A stretch of 64,000 bases of DNA from NCBI GenBank assembly GCA_017624675.1, contig JAGAMO010000020.1:1-64000 (forward strand). Direction: 5' to 3'. How positions within the stretch are numbered: position 1 is the first letter of the stretch; every line of letters starts with the position of its first letter. Shown here piece after piece: positions 1 through 7,875 of the stretch. The translations under genes were made by a program, and so were the position numbers. The stretch is from Clostridia bacterium (GTDB lineage Bacteria; Bacillota; Clostridia; Oscillospirales; Acutalibacteraceae). The notes under the pieces were generated by a model. The model ran no database searches. It was not told the origin of the DNA and saw nothing but the letters and a program-made list of their open reading frames with translations.

Positions 1-1
1 A

Positions 2-502
2 GACGACCTTGGGCGTGTGGTTATCCCTAAAGAAATTCGTCGCACAATGAGAATCAGAGAAGGCGACCCGCTGGAGATTTACACCGATTCGGGTGAGGTT
101 ATTTTTAAAAAATATTCGGCGGTGGGGGAGATGTCGGGTCTTGCCACCCAATATGCCGAGGCGTTGGGGGAGACGGCTTCCTTGCCTGTGCTTATATGCG
201 ACCGAGACCACTGTATTGCGGCGGCAGGAATTTCTAAAAAGAGTGTTATTTCCAAAAATGTCAGTCTTGATTTGGAAAACATTATGGAAAAACGCAAGAC
301 TGTTTGTGTTGATGGCGACAAGTCTTTGTTAGCGCTTGACGGCATTGAGCGAAATATCTGCGTGGCATCGCCGATTTTAAGCTCGGGTGACATAAGCGGT
401 GCGGTGGTATTAATAAGTGATGAAAACGGAACTAAGCCCAGTGACAGTGACATTAAATTAGTCGGCGTTGCAGCCTCTTTTTTAGGAAAACAGATGGAAT
501 AG
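2..502 (+). CDS. spoVT: Stage V sporulation protein T (partial, 5' end missing)
   Basis: Forespore transcription regulator of the AbrB/SpoVT family, which tunes sigma-G genes late in sporulation. The frame is open from base 2 and reads DDLGRVVIPKEIRRT, the signature of the N-terminal swapped-hairpin DNA-binding domain. A GAF-like domain follows and runs to the end (GDISGAVVLISDENG near the C-terminus). Only about ten N-terminal residues lie outside the window, judging from family members that begin shortly before this motif. An intrinsic terminator follows directly. AbrB is shorter and lacks the GAF part, so SpoVT is the better call. Confidence 0.93.
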   Translation, partial: DDLGRVVIPKEIRRTMRIREGDPLEIYTDSGEVIFKKYSAVGEMSGLATQYAEALGETASLPVLICDRDHCIAAAGISKKSVISKNVSLDLENIMEKRKTVCVDGDKSLLALDGIERNICVASPILSSGDISGAVVLISDENGTKPSDSDIKLVGVAASFLGKQME

Positions 503-513
503 TTGATAAAATC

Positions 514-547
514 AAAACGGCTTCACTAAAAGTGGGGTCGTTTTTTT
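514..547 (+). terminator. Intrinsic terminator after spoVT
   Basis: AACGGCTTCAC and GTGGGGTCGTT pair with G-U pairs around a TAAAA loop, followed by seven T. Confidence 0.8.
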
Positions 548-587
548 GACGGAATTTAAAAACATATTTTTGAGTCACCGAAAAAAA

Positions 588-616
588 TTGACTTTGTTTT
601 TATGTGATGATAAAAT
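588..616 (+). promoter_or_regulatory. Promoter of the Na/Pi symporter
   Basis: TTGACT, a 17-bp spacer, then TAAAAT. An untranslated leader of about 80 bases follows, in which I see no known riboswitch. Confidence 0.65.
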
Positions 617-704
617 CATAAGAAAAGTACGAAATTCAATTTTCTATCACACCATCGATGGAAATTTATAAAACTTCTATGGATTTGTTGAAAGGATATT
701 TATT

Positions 705-2387
705 ATGGTATCAGCAGATAAAATAATTCAACTTTTACAAAGCTTAATATGGTTACTTGCGGGTGTTGGTGTTTTTATTGTTGGTATGAATTTTATGAGC
801 GAGGCACTTGAAAAGAGCGCTGGCGAGGGAATGAAACGTCTGCTAGGTCGCATAAGTAACAACCGTTTTTCGGGCGTTGGAATCGGTGCTGCTGTTACAG
901 CTATTATTCAAAGTTCATCTGCAACATCGGTTATGGTGATAGGTTTGGTTAATGCCGGAGTCATGACGCTTATGCAGGCAACACCTATTATTATGGGTGC
1001 AAATATCGGTACCACAATTACAGGTGTTTTAGTTGCACTCAAAAATGATTATTTTAATATGCTCATGTACTTATTTACTTTTGCCGGTGTTATGATGGGC
1101 TTCTTTAAAAGCGAAAAGATAAAGCTTGCCGGTCTGCTTTGCAGCGGTTTGGGTCTTATCTTCGTTGGACTCAATGTTATGAGCAGTGAACAAGCATTTG
1201 GAAATCCCTTGGTGGAATCTATGTTCCAAGGGATTTTCAGTGTTATCAATTTTCCGCTATTGCTTATATTAGTTGGTGTCATTTTCACTGCTTTAATCCA
1301 AAGTTCTTCGGCGGCAACGGGTGTTGTTATAACAATGGTAGGAACAGGAATACTTCCCCTTGACTTAGCATTGTTTATTGTTCTTGGCGCTAACATAGGC
1401 ACTTGTGTTACTGCACTTTTGGCATCTGTTGGTGCAAATGCTAATGCAAAACGAGTTGCTTTTATCCATTTCACATTTAATGTTATTGGAACGGCTCTGT
1501 TTACTGCGATTGTTTGGATATTCAAGGAACCTATGGTTAATGCGCTGATTTCGATGTTCCCCGGTAACGACTCAATGTCACTTCAGATGCGAGTATCGTT
1601 ATTCCATGTAATTTTCAATGTAACGACAACCTGCGTTCTTTTACCCTTTGTATCTAAACTTGTAAAATACTCGTGCAAGGTTATAAAGGATAAAAAATCC
1701 ACCGAAAATGTTTACTCGCTTAAATATGTTGACGATAGACTTTTAACTATGCCCTCTGTTGCGCTTATGCAGGTAAAAAAAGAAATCGATTATATGTTCA
1801 GCTTGGTTGAGAAGAATATAACCCTTTCTTTTAATGCGTTAGATATTGAAAATATTGAGTGCGGCGATGAAATGAGTAATAACGAAGCGATTATAGACTT
1901 TACAAACGGTGCATTAACGAAGTTTCTTATTAAACTGTCATCCGTAGTGGAACAAAGTGATGAGCAGGTTATTGGTTCTTATTTTCATGTGCTTAATGAC
2001 CTTGAGCGTATAGGTGACCATGCAGAAAACTTCTTTGAAATCAGGGAAGAAATGGTTTCGAAAAATATTGTTTTTTCTCAGATAGCCAAAGAGGATATTG
2101 GAAAAATGCAAAACAAGGTTATGAAGATGCTTGGGATTTCTAAGGAAGCTTTTGAAAATTCCAACAGAGAGGTGCTGAGTGAGTTAACAATATTAGAGGA
2201 AGAAACAGACCAAATAAAAAAAGAACTTACTGCAAGTCATTTTAATCGCCTTGCCGATGGCGACTGCAGTATGGAAGTGAGTCCTTATTATTCCTCAATG
2301 GTCGTGGGTCTTGAGCGTGTTGCAGACCACCTTGTTAATGTTGGTTACAGTATTGTAAGTCCAATAGGTTCTCAAAAAGAAAAATAA
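705..2387 (+). CDS. Na/Pi-cotransporter family protein with C-terminal PhoU-like domain
   Basis: Probable sodium-dependent phosphate importer in the cytoplasmic membrane, 560 residues. The N-terminal two thirds is hydrophobic and holds the duplicated family motif, QSSSATSVM in the first repeat and QSSSAATGV in the second, which form the substrate site in NptA/SLC34-type carriers. The last 200 or so residues are soluble and helical, with the PhoU-like signatures NDLERIGDHAENF and VGLERVADHLVN. AAAGGA lies just upstream of the ATG. The gene stands alone between two terminators. Some members may sense or export phosphate; direction cannot be read from sequence. Confidence 0.9.
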   Translation: MVSADKIIQLLQSLIWLLAGVGVFIVGMNFMSEALEKSAGEGMKRLLGRISNNRFSGVGIGAAVTAIIQSSSATSVMVIGLVNAGVMTLMQATPIIMGANIGTTITGVLVALKNDYFNMLMYLFTFAGVMMGFFKSEKIKLAGLLCSGLGLIFVGLNVMSSEQAFGNPLVESMFQGIFSVINFPLLLILVGVIFTALIQSSSAATGVVITMVGTGILPLDLALFIVLGANIGTCVTALLASVGANANAKRVAFIHFTFNVIGTALFTAIVWIFKEPMVNALISMFPGNDSMSLQMRVSLFHVIFNVTTTCVLLPFVSKLVKYSCKVIKDKKSTENVYSLKYVDDRLLTMPSVALMQVKKEIDYMFSLVEKNITLSFNALDIENIECGDEMSNNEAIIDFTNGALTKFLIKLSSVVEQSDEQVIGSYFHVLNDLERIGDHAENFFEIREEMVSKNIVFSQIAKEDIGKMQNKVMKMLGISKEAFENSNREVLSELTILEEETDQIKKELTASHFNRLADGDCSMEVSPYYSSMVVGLERVADHLVNVGYSIVSPIGSQKEK

Positions 2388-2404
2388 AACAACTTTTAAA
2401 GCAT

Positions 2405-2434
2405 AAAAAACGGTCGAGAATCGACCGTTTTTTT
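2405..2434. terminator. Bidirectional terminator between nptA-like gene and alr
   Basis: Near-perfect stem AAACGGTCGA/TCGACCGTTT flanked by A and T runs. It can serve both convergent genes. Confidence 0.8.
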
Positions 2435-2452
2435 GTTAATTAATATTATGTG

Positions 2453-3571
2453 TTAAATATAAACTATAGGTACTCGTTTATTAATACCGCAAACTATTTC
2501 ATAGTTTATGGTTTTAACTCTTTTTGCAATTTCCTCAACAGGCAAACCTTTGCCGAAAACAGTAACTACATCGCCTTCACAAACGCCCTCAATATCGGTC
2601 ACATCAAGGCAAAGCTGGTCCATACAAACTCTGCCGACAATTGGAGCTTTGTGACCGCGAACTAACATATAACCTTTATTTGAAAGGAGTCTCGGCACAC
2701 CGTCGGCATAACCGGCGCTGACAGTGGCAATTTTGCGTTTTGATTTAGCTTTAAAGGTTCTGCCGTAACTTACAGTTTCACCCTTTTCGATGGTTTTAAC
2801 CATTGAAACCACCGAATACATAGACATTGCGGGTTTGAAATCTTTGGGTAGGGGGAATTCTGTATCAGGAGTGAGTCCATAAAGGATAATTCCCGCGCGT
2901 ACAGCGTTTGTGTTTTCTAAAACAAGGCTTAAAGAACCAGCAGAATTACCACAGTGGCAGAATTTAAAACTGTGACCCTCGCTTTCAAGCTTTTTAACTG
3001 CTTTTACAAAGCGTTTATACTGCCCATCGGTAAATTGTTTGTCTTTTTTAGAAACGCTGTCAGCAACCGCAAAATGAGCAAATACGCCAACTGAATTTAA
3101 GTTTTCAAGTTTTAAGACAGCTTTCGCTTCGTCGATACCCCTTAATTCGTCGCTTCGGCAGTCAAAACCGATGCGTCCCATACCTGTATCAAGCTTTATA
3201 TGAACATCAACAGTTACATTTTCCTGTTTTGCATATTCATTTAGTAACGCAGCGTATTCCTTAGAGAAAACACACTGAGAAATGTTTAAAGAGGCAAGTT
3301 TCGAAACCATTTCCTCGGGTGTGTAACCTAAAATAAGTATGGGAACGGTTATACCCGCAAGTCGAAGCTTTTCAGCCTCGTCAATATTAGAAACCGCAAA
3401 GTGGGAAACGCTCTCTTCTAAAGTGGTAGCAACCTGTACAGCACCGTGACCGTAAGCGTCTGCTTTTACAACGGCGAAAACATCTTTGCCTGTATTTTTT
3501 TTTACTAAGTTTAGATTATTTTTTATGGTGTTAAGGTCAACCTCAATCCAAGTTCTGCGAAGACAGTCCAT
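2453..3571 (-). CDS. alr: Alanine racemase
   Basis: PLP-dependent interconversion of L- and D-alanine in the cytosol, supplying D-Ala for peptidoglycan. The 372-residue length is normal. The PLP lysine is K36 in VVKADAYGHG, and the second catalytic base is the tyrosine of VSYGRT (Y269). The signature KLDTGMGRIGF is also present. GAGGTGG precedes the ATG. The 3D-domain gene lies upstream on the same strand behind its own terminator, so alr is probably transcribed separately. Confidence 0.96.
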   Translation of the reverse strand: MDCLRRTWIEVDLNTIKNNLNLVKKNTGKDVFAVVKADAYGHGAVQVATTLEESVSHFAVSNIDEAEKLRLAGITVPILILGYTPEEMVSKLASLNISQCVFSKEYAALLNEYAKQENVTVDVHIKLDTGMGRIGFDCRSDELRGIDEAKAVLKLENLNSVGVFAHFAVADSVSKKDKQFTDGQYKRFVKAVKKLESEGHSFKFCHCGNSAGSLSLVLENTNAVRAGIILYGLTPDTEFPLPKDFKPAMSMYSVVSMVKTIEKGETVSYGRTFKAKSKRKIATVSAGYADGVPRLLSNKGYMLVRGHKAPIVGRVCMDQLCLDVTDIEGVCEGDVVTVFGKGLPVEEIAKRVKTINYEIVCGINKRVPIVYI

Positions 3572-3635
3572 TTTAATCCACCTCTAAAATGAAATTACTG
3601 ACAAATTATACCACACAAAAACTTTAATTTCAAGA

Positions 3636-3668
3636 AAAAACAGTCAAGGACAAATCCTTGACTGTTTT
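3636..3668 (-). terminator. Terminator of the 3D-domain protein gene
   Basis: Read on the minus strand, AACAGTCAAGGA and TCCTTGACTGTT form a perfect stem followed by a T run. Confidence 0.8.
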
Positions 3669-3671
3669 AAA

Positions 3672-4682
3672 TTACTCTAAAATGTAGATTTCCATATTGC
3701 GAACACCGAAATTGGTGCAAGCGCTTTCTGTTGCCATAAACAAATCTATTCCGTGGGGATAGTTTCTGATAAATCCGCCTGTATCGGCTGCAACAGCGTA
3801 GCCGTAAATAATGCTACCGTCGGGAGATTTAATATAAAGCTTTGTACCATAGGGGATAATTTTGGGGTTAACAGCAATATGACCGGGTTGGGGCCATACA
3901 CCTGTTGAACATTTATTACCTGTATGGCTGTAAGCAGTTGCTCTTACAGTTTTCTTGTACTTGTAGTTAACAGGGTTGCCATTTTCATCAAGCGCAATTT
4001 CGAAAGGTGCCTTAAGTGTGGAAATGCTATTAACACTTTCACTTGTTTTAACAGGCTTTTCTTTGGTGCCGATAACCTTTATAGCATCTTGGGGGTTAGA
4101 TAAAACGGTTGAAGAGGTAACGTTCTTTTCAGAACTTACGCCGTTTACAAGCTTTTCGGTGTAGAAAATTTCTTTTTCGCCGTTAACACCGTTTTGTGTA
4201 ATGGCTTGATAGCCTTTCTCCTTATCAGAGGAGTAAACTATCTTAGTATCAAATGCGATAGTTTCCTTGTAGCTACCTGTTACATAGTCAACCTTAGCAA
4301 AATCAATGTAAGTTGTGTTATTAATAACAGTATCTAAAGAAGGCTCTACAAAATCGTCTTCGTCAGCGGTGAAACCTGCTATAAGCAAAGCGTCCGAAAC
4401 GGTACCTTCACTGAAGACAATTTCAACAGTCTGGTCACCACAGGTAATGAATACGGGGAAGGTAACTTCTTCGTCTTTTGTTACTGTGTGACTGCCGGTA
4501 GAATAAAAAGTCTTATTTAATGTAAAAAACTTTTGTGATTCGAGAATATCTGCGGTGTGAATGGGACATCCATGTAAAGTAACTGCTGCAACAGTGCATG
4601 CCAAGAAAAGAGCAATGCCACCAATTCGCACCCGTCTGCTGGCGATGAAATCGCTTAGACGATACTTTAAATTTTTAATCAT
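3672..4682 (-). CDS. YabE-like cell-wall protein (DUF348, G5 and 3D domains)
   Basis: Exported cell-wall protein of 336 residues, probably a peptidoglycan-remodelling enzyme of the resuscitation-promoting-factor/YabE type. After a short basic start there is one membrane/signal segment (about residues 21-39). A DUF348 unit follows (around 80-120), then a G5-like domain (about 150-215). The C-terminal 3D domain carries ADTGGF and GIDLF, the conserved aspartates of the MltA/RlpA-like fold. Family members cut glycan strands or act as spore-cortex factors. The exact activity is inferred. RBS AAGGAG lies upstream, and a 9-bp hairpin sits in the leader. Confidence 0.85.
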   Translation of the reverse strand: MIKNLKYRLSDFIASRRVRIGGIALFLACTVAAVTLHGCPIHTADILESQKFFTLNKTFYSTGSHTVTKDEEVTFPVFITCGDQTVEIVFSEGTVSDALLIAGFTADEDDFVEPSLDTVINNTTYIDFAKVDYVTGSYKETIAFDTKIVYSSDKEKGYQAITQNGVNGEKEIFYTEKLVNGVSSEKNVTSSTVLSNPQDAIKVIGTKEKPVKTSESVNSISTLKAPFEIALDENGNPVNYKYKKTVRATAYSHTGNKCSTGVWPQPGHIAVNPKIIPYGTKLYIKSPDGSIIYGYAVAADTGGFIRNYPHGIDLFMATESACTNFGVRNMEIYILE

Positions 4683-4698
4683 CCAATAACTCCTTGAT

Positions 4699-4734
4699 TA
4701 ATGAGACAAATGTATTTTTTAAGGCGTCTCATTA
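4699..4734 (-). promoter_or_regulatory. Leader hairpin before the 3D-domain gene
   Basis: TAATGAGAC and GTCTCATTA form a perfect 9-bp inverted repeat with an 18-base spacer, just upstream of the Shine-Dalgarno sequence. It could control translation or mRNA stability. Function is unproven. Confidence 0.4.
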
Positions 4735-4831
4735 GTGTTTTTCTCAAGCGTTTGCCATTATAACCAATAAAACTCACTGTGTCAAACTAAAAAACGGGGT
4801 TTGATTTGTATAAATTGCACAAAAAACTTCA

Positions 4832-4867
4832 TTTTTAAAAAGTTACAAAGCTGTAACTTTTTAAAAA
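4832..4867. repeat. Perfect 16-bp inverted repeat in a divergent intergenic region
   Basis: Arms of 16 bp (ending GTTACA and starting TGTAAC) surround the loop AAGC. This lies in a 500-bp gene-free stretch (4683-5183) between divergent genes. The rest of that stretch is AT-rich, with a small CTGACA/TGTCAG palindrome at 4879-4895 and no gene I can support. Confidence 0.5.
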
Positions 4868-5118
4868 ACACCGTTTTACTGACAATTTTTGTCAGCAAAC
4901 TTGTCGAGTTTAACAAAAATGGGCATTTACGGAGGAAGAAACGGCAAAATCGAAGCATTTTTACGATAAAAGGTATAAAAAAACTCAAATTCAAAAAAAC
5001 TCTACTAAATATTGTGAAAAATATTTTTTCAAATCTCAAGCTTTTATATATAGTATATGTGCTATTTGCCAAAACATTACAATATTGCCAATTTTATTAA
5101 GGATATGTTAATTTATGT

Positions 5119-5148
5119 TTGACTTGCGGTGTTAAAATATGGTATTAT
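5119..5148 (+). promoter_or_regulatory. Promoter of nhaC-like gene
   Basis: TTGACT, an 18-bp spacer, then TATTAT. The start codon is 35 bases further on. Confidence 0.65.
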
Positions 5149-5183
5149 ATGTGGGTATATTAATATAAAGGAGTTTCAAAACA

Positions 5184-6809
5184 ATGCAAGTCAAAAAAAT
5201 TCTTCCCAAAGTGCTTATTATTGCCTTCGTGGTTGGTTTTGGAGTTCTTTGTGCTTTTACAGGCGATATTACAAATCCTGTTGGCACATTATGGTCTCTT
5301 TTCCCACCTGTAATAGCAATTGGTTTAGCACTTCTTACTAAAGAGGTTTATTCATCACTCTTTATCGGTATTTTAGCAGGTGGTTTGCTTGCAACAAACT
5401 TTAACCCCATACATACCATTGACTCTGTTACAACCGAGGGTTTGATTTCGGCTGTTTCGGGCACATCAGGTATCTTTGTGTTCCTTGTTGTTTTAGGTGT
5501 TATTGTTGCACTTCTTAACAAGGCGGGTGGAGCTCAGGCTTTCGGTCGTTGGGCTGCAAAGCATGTTAAGGGCAAAATCGGTGCGGCACTTGCAACCTTT
5601 GCATTTGGTGTGCTTATCTTTATTGATGACTATTTCAACTGTTTAACAGTTGGTGCCGTTATGCGTCCTGTTACCGATAAAGCTAAAATCTCCCGTTCAA
5701 AATTAGCATATCTTATTGACGCTACTGCAGCACCTATTTGTATGATTGCTCCTATTTCTTCATGGGCTGCCGCAGTTTCAGAATATGCTCCTGATGGCGT
5801 AAGCGGTATTTCTATGTTTATTAAAGCAATCCCTTACAACTTCTATTCACTAATGACCTTTGTGTTTATTATCACATTAACTCTTATGAAGTTTGATTAT
5901 GGTCCTATGAAGCTTCACGAAATGAATGCTGATAACGGTGACCTATTTACTTCAGGCACATTCTCTGCTAATGATGAGGATGAAGTTCCTGCTACAAATA
6001 ATGCAAGGGTTATTGACCTTATTCTTCCTATTGCTGCTCTTATTGGTATTTGTGTTTATGCACTTTTCTATGTTGGCAGATGTATGGGTGAAGAATGGGT
6101 ATTTGCTTCTGCAAATTATGATAAATCTCTTGGATTTGTTGATGCTTTCTCTAACACTGATGCTACTGTCGGTCTTCCTTGGGGCGGAATAATTGCGTTA
6201 GTATTTATTATTATTTATTTTGTAGCACGCAGACTTATAAGCTTTAAGGAGGCTATGGCTTGTATACCTAAAGGCTTTATAGCAATGGTACCTGCTATTC
6301 TTATTCTTACAATGGCAACATCTCTTAAAAATATGACAGGTCTTTTGGATTCTGATACATTTGTAAATAATGCTTTATCAAGTGTAAGCGGTCTTAATAA
6401 TTTCTTACCTGCAATTATATTTATTGTTGCTTGTCTTATTGCTTTCGCAACAGGTACATCTTGGGGCACATTCGGAATTCTCATTCCTATCGTTACAAGT
6501 ATTTTCGATGTAAACAGTGCGCTCGGTATTATGAGTATGTCGGCTTGTCTTGCAGGTGCTGTTTGCGGTGACCATTGCTCACCAATTTCCGATACAACTA
6601 TTATGTCCTCTGCAGGTGCGCAGTGCGACCACATCAACCACGTGTCAACACAGTTGCCTTATGCAATTACTGTTGCCGCTATTACCTTTGTAAGCTATAT
6701 TATTGCAGGATTTGTTCAAAATGTTTACATTTCTGTTGCAGCGGCAGCAGTTCTTACAGTTGCTACATTGTTTGTAATTAAGGCGATTACTTCCAAAAAA
6801 TCCGTATAA
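5184..6809 (+). CDS. NhaC-family Na+/H+ antiporter
   Basis: Integral membrane carrier of 541 residues, probably exchanging sodium (or a small organic anion) for protons. It has 11-13 hydrophobic segments and the conserved NhaC-superfamily stretches FIDDYFNCLTVG (about residues 153-164) and GDHCSPISDTTIMSSAGA (near 463-480). AAAGGAG precedes the ATG. It is monocistronic, with its own promoter and terminator. Related carriers include the malate/lactate antiporter MleN, so the substrate is not settled by sequence. Confidence 0.88.
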   Translation: MQVKKILPKVLIIAFVVGFGVLCAFTGDITNPVGTLWSLFPPVIAIGLALLTKEVYSSLFIGILAGGLLATNFNPIHTIDSVTTEGLISAVSGTSGIFVFLVVLGVIVALLNKAGGAQAFGRWAAKHVKGKIGAALATFAFGVLIFIDDYFNCLTVGAVMRPVTDKAKISRSKLAYLIDATAAPICMIAPISSWAAAVSEYAPDGVSGISMFIKAIPYNFYSLMTFVFIITLTLMKFDYGPMKLHEMNADNGDLFTSGTFSANDEDEVPATNNARVIDLILPIAALIGICVYALFYVGRCMGEEWVFASANYDKSLGFVDAFSNTDATVGLPWGGIIALVFIIIYFVARRLISFKEAMACIPKGFIAMVPAILILTMATSLKNMTGLLDSDTFVNNALSSVSGLNNFLPAIIFIVACLIAFATGTSWGTFGILIPIVTSIFDVNSALGIMSMSACLAGAVCGDHCSPISDTTIMSSAGAQCDHINHVSTQLPYAITVAAITFVSYIIAGFVQNVYISVAAAAVLTVATLFVIKAITSKKSV

Positions 6810-6823
6810 TTACTATTGAAAAT

Positions 6824-6866
6824 AAAATCCGTTACAGGTATAATATCTGTAACGGATTTTTTGTTT
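6824..6866 (+). terminator. Terminator of nhaC-like gene
   Basis: Perfect 14-bp stem (ATCCGTTACAG/CTGTAACGGAT core) with a 9-base loop and a T run. It ends 15 bases before the next start codon. Confidence 0.85.
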
Positions 6867-6880
6867 TTAAGGAGAGTATT

Positions 6881-7729
6881 GTGGCAGACAGAAAATTAGA
6901 AAGACATGTTGCAATAGAGCGCAGTATTATAAAAAAATACAGAAAAACAATATGGAACAATTTTGTGGCATCAGTGCAGGAATACGGTCTGATAGAAGAG
7001 GGCGATAAAATTGCCGTTTGTATTTCAGGCGGCAAGGATTCAATGCTTTTGGCACTTTGTATGCGAAATCTTATGAGATATAGCGAAACGAAGTTTGATT
7101 TGGTATATCTTGTGATGGACCCAGGTTACAACAAAGAAAACCGAGCACGGATAGAGGAAAATGCTAAAACGCTGAATCTTCCTGTTACAATTTTTGAAAG
7201 CGATATTTTTGAGGTTACCGAACGTTGTGGTGGCTCGCCCTGTTATCTTTGCGCCCGTATGCGTCGCGGCTGTCTTTATAGCAAAGCTAAGGAGCTTGGT
7301 TGCAACAAAATTGCTTTGGGGCATCATTTTAACGATGTTATTGAAACTGTGCTTATGAGTATGATGTATTCGTCCGAAATAAAAACTATGTTACCTAAGC
7401 TTCACAGCACAAATTTTGAAGGTATGGAGCTCATCCGCCCTTTATATAAGGTAAAGGAAAAGGATATTATCTCTTGGAGCAGATATAACGGCTTGGAATT
7501 TCTGCAGTGTGCTTGTAAAATGACCGAGAAAAATTCTGATTTAGAGAATAATTCCAAACGAAAAGAAACCAAGGCTTTAATAGAGGATATTTTAAAGTTT
7601 AACCCTGAGGCTGATGACAGTATTTTCAGAAGTTTGCATAATGTCAATTTGGCTACTTTACCGGGGTATAGAGATAGCGATTCAGGACATTTGTATACTT
7701 TTAAGGAAATTTACGATAAAAAAGCTTAA
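6881..7729 (+). CDS. TtcA-like tRNA 2-thiolation ATPase
   Basis: PP-loop ATPase of 282 residues. The family adenylates a tRNA cytidine or uridine and transfers sulfur to it. SGGKDS (residues 49-54) is the pyrophosphate loop. CYLCARMRRG holds the CxxC pair expected to bind a 4Fe-4S cluster, and another cysteine pair sits in QCAC near residue 208. LGHHFNDVIET is also typical of the TtcA/TtuA group. GTG start behind GGAG. A lysidine synthetase (TilS) is less likely because of the cysteines. Which tRNA base is modified is unknown. Confidence 0.82.
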   Translation: MADRKLERHVAIERSIIKKYRKTIWNNFVASVQEYGLIEEGDKIAVCISGGKDSMLLALCMRNLMRYSETKFDLVYLVMDPGYNKENRARIEENAKTLNLPVTIFESDIFEVTERCGGSPCYLCARMRRGCLYSKAKELGCNKIALGHHFNDVIETVLMSMMYSSEIKTMLPKLHSTNFEGMELIRPLYKVKEKDIISWSRYNGLEFLQCACKMTEKNSDLENNSKRKETKALIEDILKFNPEADDSIFRSLHNVNLATLPGYRDSDSGHLYTFKEIYDKKA

Positions 7730-7750
7730 ATTTGGCACTTTTAAATAAAA

Positions 7751-7776
7751 AAATTTAAGAAAATAGTCTTAAATTT
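7751..7776 (+). terminator. Weak AT-only hairpin after the ttcA-like gene
   Basis: AAATTTAAGA and TCTTAAATTT are perfect arms, followed by GTTTCGTT. The low GC content and short U tract make this a weak terminator candidate. Confidence 0.4.
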
Positions 7777-7800
7777 GTTTCGTTAAAATAAAAACAATAC

Positions 7801-7829
7801 TTGCACTATATATTGTGGTGTGTTAAAAT
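7801..7829 (+). promoter_or_regulatory. Promoter of pflB-pflA
   Basis: TTGCAC, a 17-bp spacer, then TAAAAT. GTGTTAA (7820-7826) overlaps the -10 and is mirrored by TTAACAC at 7851-7857, which may be a redox-regulator site. Confidence 0.55.
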
Positions 7830-7875
7830 AATATACGCCAAGATAATGTATTAACACTAAGGAGAATAGAAAATA

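Noticed and set aside
4782..5100. Open frames on both strands in the AT-rich gap before nhaC
   Set aside because: Phe/Lys/Ile-rich products of low-complexity DNA with no ribosome site or recognisable domain, overlapping palindromes.
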